Shown here in pieces: positions 46,771 through 55,465 of a stretch of 64,000 bases of DNA. This DNA is from Streptococcus sp. LPB0220 (lineage in GTDB: Bacteria; Bacillota; Bacilli; Lactobacillales; Streptococcaceae): contig NZ_CP044230.1 in NCBI RefSeq assembly GCF_008727815.1, forward strand, positions 976,001 through 1,040,000, written 5' to 3'. A program made the position numbers and the translations under genes. Each line of letters opens with the position of its first letter. Within the stretch, counting starts at the first letter, position 1. Under the pieces are notes generated by a model that ran no database searches, had not been told where the DNA came from, and saw only the letters and a program-made list of their open reading frames with translations.

Positions 46771-47589
46771 ATGAGAACTGATACAGAAATGATGAATCTG
46801 ATTTTGCAGATAGCTGAGTCCTTGCAAGTGGAAGCAGTGGCCTTATCCGGTTCGCGAGCCAATCCTCGGGCACCCAAAGACGAGTTTCAAGATTATGATG
46901 TGGTCTATATCGTTGATGATCTAGAAGACCTGATTTCAGATTTATCCTGGTTGGATCAGTACGGAAACCGACTCATCGAACAGCACAACCGACTGGGACA
47001 CCGTCGTCTGTATCTCATGCTCTTTGAAGATGGCAACCGTATCGATTTGACCCTCTGTCCCAAGGAGTCTATCCAAGAGTGGGTGGACAGCGAAGCAAAT
47101 TTTGAAGTTATAAAAGACGACAAAGGCTTGTTTGAAGCCTATCAGCCTAATTCCAAGCGCTATTGGACCGCTCCGCCTACTGAAGAGGAATTTGCAGCCG
47201 CCTGCAATGAATTTTGGTGGGTATCGGCATATGTCGTCAAGGCCATTCGAAGAAATCAGCTTATCTATGCGACCGATCACCTCTATGGCATTTGCCAGCA
47301 AGAACTGCTCAAGGTCTTAGCTTGGCAGGTGACAAGCGATAGGGGAGTAGTTGATATCGGAAAGAACTACAAGTACCTCTTCCAGTATCTACCAGCTGAG
47401 CAAGAGAAGGAGTTCTCAGCTTTGCTTGATTTATCCAGTTTCGATAAAATCATTCAGTCTTTATTTGCTACCATGGGGCTATTCGATCGAGAAGCTCAAA
47501 TTCTGGCCCAAAAGATGGGATTTACTTACGATAAGGAAGTGGCTGAGAAGATGATAGCTTATGCTAAAGAGAAACTTTCAAATCATTAA
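46771..47589 (+). CDS. ANT(6)-like aminoglycoside 6-adenylyltransferase homolog
   Basis: 272 residues of the streptomycin adenylyltransferase family. The nucleotidyltransferase signature GSRANPRAPKDEFQDYDVVY near residue 27 and IDLTLCP near 92 are intact, and CNEFWWVSAYVVKAI and IGKNYKYL match the C-terminal domain of ANT(6) enzymes. It is about 30 residues shorter than the plasmid enzyme ANT(6)-Ia. It sits between parE and parC, so it looks chromosomal and resident. Catalytic residues suggest activity; actual streptomycin resistance cannot be told from sequence. Confidence 0.85.
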   Translation: MRTDTEMMNLILQIAESLQVEAVALSGSRANPRAPKDEFQDYDVVYIVDDLEDLISDLSWLDQYGNRLIEQHNRLGHRRLYLMLFEDGNRIDLTLCPKESIQEWVDSEANFEVIKDDKGLFEAYQPNSKRYWTAPPTEEEFAAACNEFWWVSAYVVKAIRRNQLIYATDHLYGICQQELLKVLAWQVTSDRGVVDIGKNYKYLFQYLPAEQEKEFSALLDLSSFDKIIQSLFATMGLFDREAQILAQKMGFTYDKEVAEKMIAYAKEKLSNH

Positions 47590-47676
47590 TGAATCTATTT
47601 TAAACTAAAAAAAGGATCCTTTGGTTACTTGGTGTAACTGAATTCCTCTATATATAAAAGACTACTCAACATTCTT

Positions 47677-47760
47677 TGAAAGGAGTTGAACACGCCCTGA
47701 GTGCTGTGTGAAAAAGATAAATTTCTTATTTTCACTTTGTATTTTACGGGCTTTGTATCT
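47677..47760 (+). ncRNA. Structured leader-RNA motif in front of parC
   Basis: AAAGGAG, GAACAC, GCCC (47694-47697), then stem GTGAAAA/TTTTCAC (47708-47714 with 47729-47735), then GGGC (47748-47751) and CTTTGTATCTT directly before the parC ATG. GCCC can pair with GGGC. The layout and several segments (GTGTGAAAAAGATAAA; CTTTGTATC) match the motifs upstream of deoD, with a shorter central stem. Confidence 0.6.
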
Positions 47761-47761
47761 T

Positions 47762-50215
47762 ATGTCTAATATTCAAAATATGTCCTTGGAGGACATCATG
47801 GGGGAGCGCTTTGGTCGCTACTCCAAATACATTATTCAAGAACGGGCTCTTCCTGATATTCGGGATGGCTTGAAACCTGTTCAACGGCGGATTCTTTATT
47901 CTATGAATAAGGATGGCAATACCCATGACAAGGGCTACCGCAAGTCTGCCAAGTCTGTTGGAAATATCATGGGGAATTTCCACCCTCACGGGGACAGTTC
48001 CATCTACGATGCCATGGTCCGCATGTCTCAGGACTGGAAGAACCGTGAAATTTTAGTTGAAATGCACGGAAACAATGGTTCCATGGACGGTGATCCACCA
48101 GCAGCCATGCGTTATACCGAGGCGCGTTTATCTGAAATTGCAGGATATCTCCTGCAAGATATCGAAAAGAACACAGTACCATTTGCCTGGAACTTTGACG
48201 ATACAGAAAAAGAGCCAACTGTTTTGCCGGCAGCCTTTCCAAACCTCTTGGTCAATGGAGCTACAGGGATTTCAGCTGGTTACGCGACTGATATTCCGCC
48301 ACACAACCTTGCAGAAGTCATCGATGCTGTGGTCTACATGATCGACCATCCATCTGCCAAAGTAGACAAACTCATGGAGTTTTTACCTGGACCTGATTTC
48401 CCAACTGGTGCCATTATCCAGGGACGGGATGAGATCAAGAAAGCCTATGAAACTGGTAAGGGCAGGGTGGTTGTCCGCTCTAAAACAGAGATCGAGCAAC
48501 TCAAAGGCGGTAAGCAACAAATCGTTGTCACCGAGATTCCTTATGAGATCAACAAGGCAGTCTTGGTCAAGAAGATCGACGATGTTCGTGTTAGTAACAA
48601 GGTTGCCGGTATCGCAGAAGTCCGGGATGAGTCTGACCGAGATGGTCTTCGCATTGCGATTGAGTTGAAGAAAGATGCCAATGCAGATTTGATCTTGAAC
48701 TACTTGTTCAAGTATACGGATTTGCAGGTCAACTACAACTTCAATATGGTGGCAATTGACAACTACACACCACGTCAGGTGGGGATTGTACCGATTCTCT
48801 CTAGCTACATTGCACACCGTCGGGATATCATTGTCGCTCGCTCGCGCTTTGATAAGGAAAAGGCAGAACGACGCCTCCATATCGTAGAGGGCTTGATCCG
48901 CGTCATTTCTATCCTTGATGAAGTCATTGCCTTGATCCGAGCTTCTGATAATAAGGCAGATGCTAAGGAAAACCTCAAGGTCAGCTACGATTTCACGGAA
49001 GAACAAGCTGAAGCTATCGTTACCTTGCAATTGTACCGCTTGACCAATACGGATATTGTCACCTTGGAAGAAGAGCATGCTAGTCTCAAGGAGCAAATCG
49101 CGACCTTGGCAGCCATCATTGGGGATGAACGGACTATGTTTAACCTTATGAAGAAGGAGTTGCGTGAAGTCAAGAAGCTCTTTGGGAATCAGCGTCGCAG
49201 TGAATTGCAAGACACTGCTAAGACGATTGAGATTGATACAGCCAGTCTCATTGTTGAAGAGGAAACCTTTGTCAGCGTAACCCGTGCTGGTTATATTAAA
49301 CGGACCTCGCCTCGTTCTTTCAATGCCTCAACACTGGAAGAAGTCGGTAAGCGAGACGATGACGAGTTGATTTTTGTAGAGCCTGCTAAGACCACTCAGC
49401 ATCTCTTACTCTTTACCAACTTGGGGAATGCCATTTATCGACCAATTCACGAATTGACAGATACCAAGTGGAAGGATATCGGAGAGCACCTCAGTCAGAC
49501 CTTGACCAATTTTGAGCAAGAGGAAGAAATTCTCTTTGCGGAGATTGTGGATCAGTTTGAGGGAGTAACCTACTTTGCGGCAACTCAACAAGGACAAATC
49601 AAGCGTTTTGAACGAAAAGAATTGAGCCCATGGCGGACTTATCGTTCTAAATCGACTAAGTATGCTAAGCTAAAAGACCAAGACGACCGTATTGTAGCAG
49701 TAGCACCAGTTGTACTGGAAGATATCATGATCATTACTAAAAATGGTTATGGGTTGCGCTTCAATATTGAGGAGGTCCCCGTCGTAGGAGCCAAAGCAGC
49801 AGGGGTCAAAGCCATTAACCTCAAAGACGGAGATCAAGTTGCTGCCGCCTTTAAGTCAACGACTCCAAGCATGTACATTCTGACTCAACGAGGTAGTCTC
49901 AAACGGATGTTACAAGACGATATTCCTGTGACCAGTCGGGCTAAACGGGGACTACAGGTCTTGCGTGAGTTGAAAAATAAACCACACCGCGTCTTCAAGG
50001 CAGGTCCAGTCTTCACTGACCAGGGAGATTTTGATCTCTTTACGAGCCAAGATGAAGTGGCAGAACAAGATCAAATTCTTCAGATCACTTCTACAACAGG
50101 GCAGGTGACAGAAATTGATTTGACGCAATTAAGCATTTCTGAAAGAACAAGCAATGGATCCTTTGTCAACGATACCATTTCGGATCAAGAAGTTTTTTCA
50201 GCTACCATCAAATAA
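47762..50215 (+). CDS. parC: DNA topoisomerase IV subunit A
   Basis: DNA-cleaving subunit of topoisomerase IV. 817 residues from MSNIQNMSLEDIMGERFGRY, the family start; the frame is open to 47708 but that stretch is leader RNA. The catalytic Tyr is in AAMRYTEARLSE (about residue 118). The quinolone-resistance region [12 protein letters not shown] has Ser79 and Asp83, the susceptible wild type. The C-terminal beta-pinwheel lacks a GyrA box, as usual for ParC. There is no Shine-Dalgarno immediately before the ATG. Confidence 0.98.
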   Translation: MSNIQNMSLEDIMGERFGRYSKYIIQERALPDIRDGLKPVQRRILYSMNKDGNTHDKGYRKSAKSVGNIMGNFHPHGDSSIYDAMVRMSQDWKNREILVEMHGNNGSMDGDPPAAMRYTEARLSEIAGYLLQDIEKNTVPFAWNFDDTEKEPTVLPAAFPNLLVNGATGISAGYATDIPPHNLAEVIDAVVYMIDHPSAKVDKLMEFLPGPDFPTGAIIQGRDEIKKAYETGKGRVVVRSKTEIEQLKGGKQQIVVTEIPYEINKAVLVKKIDDVRVSNKVAGIAEVRDESDRDGLRIAIELKKDANADLILNYLFKYTDLQVNYNFNMVAIDNYTPRQVGIVPILSSYIAHRRDIIVARSRFDKEKAERRLHIVEGLIRVISILDEVIALIRASDNKADAKENLKVSYDFTEEQAEAIVTLQLYRLTNTDIVTLEEEHASLKEQIATLAAIIGDERTMFNLMKKELREVKKLFGNQRRSELQDTAKTIEIDTASLIVEEETFVSVTRAGYIKRTSPRSFNASTLEEVGKRDDDELIFVEPAKTTQHLLLFTNLGNAIYRPIHELTDTKWKDIGEHLSQTLTNFEQEEEILFAEIVDQFEGVTYFAATQQGQIKRFERKELSPWRTYRSKSTKYAKLKDQDDRIVAVAPVVLEDIMIITKNGYGLRFNIEEVPVVGAKAAGVKAINLKDGDQVAAAFKSTTPSMYILTQRGSLKRMLQDDIPVTSRAKRGLQVLRELKNKPHRVFKAGPVFTDQGDFDLFTSQDEVAEQDQILQITSTTGQVTEIDLTQLSISERTSNGSFVNDTISDQEVFSATIK

Positions 50216-50259
50216 AAGAAAGCGTCGGTCCATTCTAGGACTGACTTTCTTTAAAAATA

Positions 50260-50313
50260 AATTTTCTGAAAATTGAAAATTTCGCTTGAAATTCTCATGA
50301 AATGGTGTACAAT
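50260..50313 (+). promoter_or_regulatory. ilvE promoter with a perfect CodY box
   Basis: AATTTTCTGAAAATT (50260-50274) is identical to the 15-base CodY consensus. TTGAAA (50286-50291), 16 bases, TACAAT (50308-50313) form the promoter. The box ends 11 bases upstream of the -35. Confidence 0.9.
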
Positions 50314-50390
50314 AGTGTACATAGATTGAGAAACTGAATCGACCTGCATCAGATCGACTAGGAATAGAAAGAATTAAAAGGAGCATTATC

Positions 50391-51413
50391 ATGACAGTAT
50401 CACTTGATTGGGAAAACCTTGGCTTTTCATATATGAAATTACCTTATCGCTATTTGGCATATTATCGCAATGGAGCTTGGGAAAAAGGGGAATTGACAGA
50501 AGATGCGACTTTGCATTTGTCCGAATCTTCTCCAAGTTTGCATTACGGTCAGCAAGCCTTTGAAGGGTTGAAAGCCTACCGTACAAAAGATGGAAGCGTC
50601 CAATTGTTCCGTCCAGATCAAAACGCTAAACGTTTGCAACGCACAGCAGATCGGTTGCTGATGCCTCAAGTACCTGTTGACATGTTTGTAGATGCTTGTA
50701 AGGCAGTGGTAAAAGCCAATGAAGAGTATGTTCCACCATATGGTACAGGAGCTACCCTTTACCTTCGTCCACTTTTGATTGGGGTTGGTGATATTATTGG
50801 TGTGCATCCAGCAGATGAGTATATCTTTACCATCTTTGCCATGCCTGTCGGTAACTATTTTAAAGGTGGTTTGGTCCCAACGAACTTCTTGATTCAAGAT
50901 GAGTATGACCGTGCTGCACCACATGGTACAGGGGCTGCAAAAGTTGGTGGGAACTACGCAGCTAGTATGTTGCCAGGTAAGATTGCGCATGATCGTAACT
51001 TCTCTGACGTGATTTACCTCGATCCAGCGACTCACACCAAGATTGAAGAAGTTGGTTCTGCAAACTTCTTTGGTATCACTGCTAATAACGAATTTGTGAC
51101 GCCATTGAGTCCGTCTATTTTGCCATCGATCACCAAGTACTCTTTGCTTTACTTGGCAGAACACCGTCTTGGTATGACACCAATTGAAGGGGATGTCTTT
51201 ATTAATGAGCTGGATCGCTTTGTAGAAGCAGGAGCTTGTGGTACCGCAGCTGTCATCTCTCCGATCGGAGGTGTTCAACACGGTGATGACTTCCATGTCT
51301 TCTATTCTGAAACAGAAGTAGGTCCTATCACACGTAAGCTCTATGACGAGTTGACCGGTATCCAATTTGGCGATGTCGAAGCGCCAGAAGGATGGATTGT
51401 CAAAGTCGATTAA
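50391..51413 (+). CDS. ilvE: Branched-chain amino acid aminotransferase
   Basis: PLP enzyme interconverting leucine, isoleucine and valine with their keto acids. 340 residues, class IV fold. GTGAAKVGGNYAASMLPG holds the cofactor lysine region and ACGTAAVISPIG the phosphate loop. RBS AAAAGGAGCATTATC. Monocistronic, downstream of a perfect CodY box, consistent with repression when branched-chain amino acids are plentiful. Confidence 0.97.
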   Translation: MTVSLDWENLGFSYMKLPYRYLAYYRNGAWEKGELTEDATLHLSESSPSLHYGQQAFEGLKAYRTKDGSVQLFRPDQNAKRLQRTADRLLMPQVPVDMFVDACKAVVKANEEYVPPYGTGATLYLRPLLIGVGDIIGVHPADEYIFTIFAMPVGNYFKGGLVPTNFLIQDEYDRAAPHGTGAAKVGGNYAASMLPGKIAHDRNFSDVIYLDPATHTKIEEVGSANFFGITANNEFVTPLSPSILPSITKYSLLYLAEHRLGMTPIEGDVFINELDRFVEAGACGTAAVISPIGGVQHGDDFHVFYSETEVGPITRKLYDELTGIQFGDVEAPEGWIVKVD

Positions 51414-51647
51414 ACCGAAAGCATCTGAGATAAAAGTGTCCAGGCTTCAATGAGAACGAGTCTTAACGAAGGACGTAGTAGCTAAAGTTTCTCTTCATTC
51501 GCTTTTAGGCTCAAAAGAGTGCCGAATGACCTTTTCGGGGGTGGGAGAAAGAAGGAATTTCTAACTAAATTCTTTCTGCCCACTCCCTTTTCTCTTGCGT
51601 CATCAAGAGAATTTTTGTAAAATAGAAAAAGTGAAAAGAGGGTTGAA
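51414..51647 (+). repeat. Hairpin-rich spacer after ilvE
   Basis: Contains cattcg/cgaatg around 51500-51530 and a strong compound stem 51541-51583 (gtggg/cccac, agaaag/ctttct, aattt/aaatt), ending in T-rich sequence. The 3' stem resembles in design, but not in sequence, the 3' hairpin of the 177-bp repeats. Likely the ilvE terminator. Confidence 0.6.
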
Positions 51648-51878
51648 ATGAGTAAAAAAGATAAGAAAATTGAGATTCAAATCGTTGATAGTAAAGTAAC
51701 CGTCGGAAAAGACACTTTTGATGGATTCACTTTGTCCATTGGCAAGAAAACGATTGGTGAAATTGCAGACATGGGTGGGCAATTTGCCATTATCAAAAAT
51801 GGAAATGTGGATTCTCTTTACAAAAAACTTGAAAAAGCCGTTGAAATTTTGATAGAAAATTATAATTTGAATAAATAA
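51648..51878 (+). CDS. DUF2969 protein
   Basis: A 76-residue basic soluble protein: MSKKDKKIEIQIVDSKVTV, then GFTLSIGKKTIGEIADMGGQFAI and a C-terminal helix. This is the DUF2969 pattern found in streptococci and relatives, often upstream of tRNA-Tyr/tRNA-Gln and rpsA as here. No function known. TGTAAAAT about 30 bases before the start is the likely -10. Confidence 0.85.
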   Translation: MSKKDKKIEIQIVDSKVTVGKDTFDGFTLSIGKKTIGEIADMGGQFAIIKNGNVDSLYKKLEKAVEILIENYNLNK

Positions 51879-51882
51879 GGGC

Positions 51883-51911
51883 TTGCAATCATAATAAATC
51901 AATGGTATAAT
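51883..51911 (+). promoter_or_regulatory. tRNA promoter
   Basis: TTGCAA (51883-51888), 17 bases, TATAAT (51906-51911) preceded by TGG; drives tRNA-Tyr and tRNA-Gln. Confidence 0.8.
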
Positions 51912-51930
51912 AGATCCTGTTGATTTATAT

Positions 51931-52011
51931 GGAGAGATAGCGAAGAGGCTAAACGCGGCGGACTGTAAATCCGCTCCTTCGGGTTCGGGGGTTCGAATCC
52001 CTCTCTCTCCA
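51931..52011 (+). tRNA. tRNA-Tyr (anticodon GUA)
   Basis: 81 bases with a long variable arm. Acceptor GGAGAGA pairs with TCTCTCC, anticodon loop ctGTAaa, T loop GTTCGAATCC. No encoded CCA. Confidence 0.97.
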
Positions 52012-52020
52012 TTTCATTCA

Positions 52021-52092
52021 TGGGGTATAGCCAAGCGGTAAGGCAAGGGACTTTGACTCCCTCATGCGTTGGTTCGAATCCAGCTACCCCAG
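52021..52092 (+). tRNA. tRNA-Gln (anticodon UUG)
   Basis: 72 bases. Acceptor TGGGGTA pairs with TACCCCA, with an opening U-A pair and G discriminator typical of tRNA-Gln. The anticodon loop CTTTGAC carries UUG. Confidence 0.97.
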
Positions 52093-52260
52093 TTCTTAGG
52101 TAATATCAGATAAGTGATAAAATATCTATCCAGGTATTTTATTTCTTTATAGGATGAGTCGTTAAAGATTGTAGATGATCTCATTGCGAGTGCTTGCTTA
52201 GGAAAAATAATTATAAGTATGTCAAGTTTTAGAAAACTTGATTGTTGGAGGATTTTTTAG

Positions 52261-53460
52261 ATGAATGAATTTGAAGATTTGCTAAACAGTGTTAGCCAAG
52301 TTGAACCAGGTGACGTTGTTACTGCTGAAGTATTGACAGTTGACGCGAACCAAGCTAACGTTGCAATCTCTGGAACTGGTGTCGAAGGTGTCTTGACTCT
52401 TCGCGAATTGACAAACGATCGTGATGCTGACATCAACGACTTGGTAAAACCAGGTGAAACACTTGAATTGCTTGTTCTTCGTCAAGTAGTTGGTAAAGAT
52501 ACTGATACAGTAACTTACCTTGTATCTAAAAAACGTTTGGAAGCTCGCAAAGCATGGGACAAATTGGTCGGACGTGAAGAAGAAGTTGTTACTGTTAAAG
52601 GAACTCGCGCTGTTAAGGGCGGACTTTCAGTAGAATTTGAAGGACTTCGTGGATTTATTCCAGCTTCAATGCTTGATACTCGTTTTGTACGTAACACTGA
52701 ACGTTTCGTAGGTCAAGAATTTGATGCTAAAATCAAAGAAGTAGATCCAAAAGAAAACCGCTTTATCCTTTCACGTCGTGAAGTTGTTGAAGCTGAATCA
52801 GCTGCAGCACGCGCAGAAGTATTTGGTAAATTGAACGTTGGTGATGTCGTAACTGGTAAAGTTGCACGTATCACAAGCTTCGGTGCCTTCATTGACCTTG
52901 GTGGTGTTGATGGATTGGTTCACTTGACAGAATTATCACACGAACGCAACGTATCACCTAAATCAGTTGTAACTGTTGGTGAAGAAATCCAAGTGAAAGT
53001 TCTTGACTTGAACGAAGAAGAAGGTCGTGTATCACTTTCATTGAAAGCTACAACCCCTGGACCTTGGGATGGCGTTGAACAAAAATTGGCTGCTGGTGAT
53101 GTTATCGAAGGAACTGTTAAACGTTTGACTGACTTCGGTGCATTCGTTGAGGTATTGCCAGGTATCGACGGACTTGTACACATCTCACAAATTTCACACA
53201 AACGTGTTGAAAATCCAAAAGATGTTCTTAAAGTTGGACAAGAAGTAACTGTTAAAGTTCTTGAAGTAAATGCTGCAGATGAACGTGTATCACTTTCTAT
53301 CAAAGCTCTTGAAGAACGTCCAGCTCAAGAAGAAGGCGAAAAACAAGAAAAACGTCAATCTCGCCCACGTCGTCCAAAACAAGAAAAACGCGACTTTGAT
53401 CTTCCAGAAACTCAAACTGGATTCTCAATGGCTGACTTGTTTGGCGATATCGAATTGTAA
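52261..53460 (+). CDS. rpsA: 30S ribosomal protein S1
   Basis: mRNA-binding ribosomal protein. 399 residues, the short Gram-positive form with four S1 (OB-fold) domains at about 16-85, 103-168, 190-260 and 275-345; domains 3 and 4 are closest to each other ([17 protein letters not shown] and [19 protein letters not shown]). A basic tail ([14 protein letters not shown]) follows. RBS TTGGAGGA. The 168-base leader has a tcaagtttt/aaaacttga hairpin just before the ribosome binding site. Confidence 0.97.
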   Translation: MNEFEDLLNSVSQVEPGDVVTAEVLTVDANQANVAISGTGVEGVLTLRELTNDRDADINDLVKPGETLELLVLRQVVGKDTDTVTYLVSKKRLEARKAWDKLVGREEEVVTVKGTRAVKGGLSVEFEGLRGFIPASMLDTRFVRNTERFVGQEFDAKIKEVDPKENRFILSRREVVEAESAAARAEVFGKLNVGDVVTGKVARITSFGAFIDLGGVDGLVHLTELSHERNVSPKSVVTVGEEIQVKVLDLNEEEGRVSLSLKATTPGPWDGVEQKLAAGDVIEGTVKRLTDFGAFVEVLPGIDGLVHISQISHKRVENPKDVLKVGQEVTVKVLEVNAADERVSLSIKALEERPAQEEGEKQEKRQSRPRRPKQEKRDFDLPETQTGFSMADLFGDIEL

Positions 53461-53468
53461 TATTTAAA

Positions 53469-53645
53469 AGAGGCTGGGACAAAAGTCCTAGCCTCTCAAT
53501 TATTTTTGGATTGTCGTGCAAGACGCAGTGGTTGAGTGGGCTCTACTACGCTGATTTCATCAGCTTTTACAGCCCTACTCAACTGTGCGGTGGTGGGACG
53601 ACGAAATCGAATTCTAACGAATTACCGATTTCTGTCCCACTCTCT
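53469..53645 (+). repeat. 177-bp structured intergenic repeat, copy C
   Basis: Nearly identical to copies A and B. It directly follows rpsA and its first hairpin (agaggctgggac/gtcctagcctct) can act as the rpsA terminator. tRNA-Arg(CCG) begins 46 bases after its end. Confidence 0.9.
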
Positions 53646-53691
53646 TTTTTACTTGTAAAATCTTTAAAAATTTGATATACTATAATAGTTG

Positions 53692-53763
53692 CCACCCTTA
53701 GTGTAATGGATATCACGTAAGATTCCGGTTCTTGAGATGGGGGTTCGATTCCCTCAGGGTGGA
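53692..53763 (+). tRNA. tRNA-Arg (anticodon CCG)
   Basis: 72 bases. Acceptor CCACCCT pairs with AGGGTGG, discriminator A, anticodon stem TAAGA/TCTTG around loop TTCCGGT. Reads the rare CGG codon. A TATACTATAATAG promoter region lies just upstream. A short hairpin with TTTTTT follows at 53771-53797. Confidence 0.92.
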
Positions 53764-53819
53764 TGATTCATAACGAGGCTCCTCGGAGTCTTTTTTGCTC
53801 TTTCTTGGAGGAACATGCA

Positions 53820-54236
53820 ATGACAGTAAAATTAATCGCCCATACCTTGATTGAGAAAGACGGGAAGTATCTGCTTATCAAACGCTCGAAAATAAAGCGA
53901 GGTCTCCCTAATGTCTATCCATCTTATTGGGATATTCCAGGTGGAAGTGTAGAAGAGAATGAATTGCCCAGAGAGGCTGCTCTACGTGAGGCTATTGAGG
54001 AGGTTAATCAAAAGCTTCGGATTAATAAGATTATCCACGAAGATAGTCAATTTGATGCCAGCAAAGATACTGTCTTTACACGCCTAGTTTATGCTGGCGA
54101 GATTTTGGAAGAGCGTGATTTTATATTAGATCCAGAAGAGCATACAGACTTTAAATGGATTTCTTCTTTGAAAGACATAGAGAGCAATCTCGTTGTGCCT
54201 TATTTGCTTGAAATCCTTGCTGACAAATCCAAATAA
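53820..54236 (+). CDS. NUDIX hydrolase
   Basis: A 138-residue pyrophosphohydrolase with a complete Nudix box, GGSVEENELPREAALREAIEE, beginning near residue 42. Substrate unknown. The ATG at 53820 follows GGAGGAACATGCA; the longer frame begins inside the tRNA gene and is rejected. It is preceded by tRNA-Arg(CCG) and its terminator, and ends at a terminator shared with ldh. Confidence 0.88.
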   Translation: MTVKLIAHTLIEKDGKYLLIKRSKIKRGLPNVYPSYWDIPGGSVEENELPREAALREAIEEVNQKLRINKIIHEDSQFDASKDTVFTRLVYAGEILEERDFILDPEEHTDFKWISSLKDIESNLVVPYLLEILADKSK

Positions 54237-54243
54237 AGCAGCT

Positions 54244-54279
54244 AAAAAACATCCCCTTTTAATAAGGAGATGTTTTTTT
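54244..54279. terminator. Bidirectional terminator between the NUDIX gene and ldh
   Basis: aaaaaacatc.ccctt pairs with aagg.agatgtttttt; between convergent genes. Confidence 0.85.
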
Positions 54280-54280
54280 C

Positions 54281-55384
<1,104 letters not shown>

Positions 55385-55423
55385 CGTTTGTGTTCCTAAG
55401 AAGAAAAATAGGCTAAAATGTGT

Positions 55424-55429
55424 TATAAT
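55424..55429 (+). promoter_or_regulatory. gyrA -10 element
   Basis: TATAAT within TGTTATAATAG, an extended -10, 36 bases before the gyrA ATG. No strong -35 is visible. Confidence 0.55.
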
Positions 55430-55465
55430 AGTATGGTGAATTAAGTAAAGAGAGGCATTTTTTGA

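Noticed and set aside
47708..47761. N-terminal extension of ParC (MKKINFLFSLCILRALYL)
   Set aside because: This stretch is part of the leader-RNA motif; the family start MSNIQNMSLED is at 47762.
48383..49210. 275-codon open frame antisense to parC
   Set aside because: Shadow of parC; no start signal or recognisable domain.
51414..51647. Fourth copy of the 177-bp repeat
   Set aside because: It shares design (paired 3' stem, T-rich end) but not sequence with copies A, B and C.
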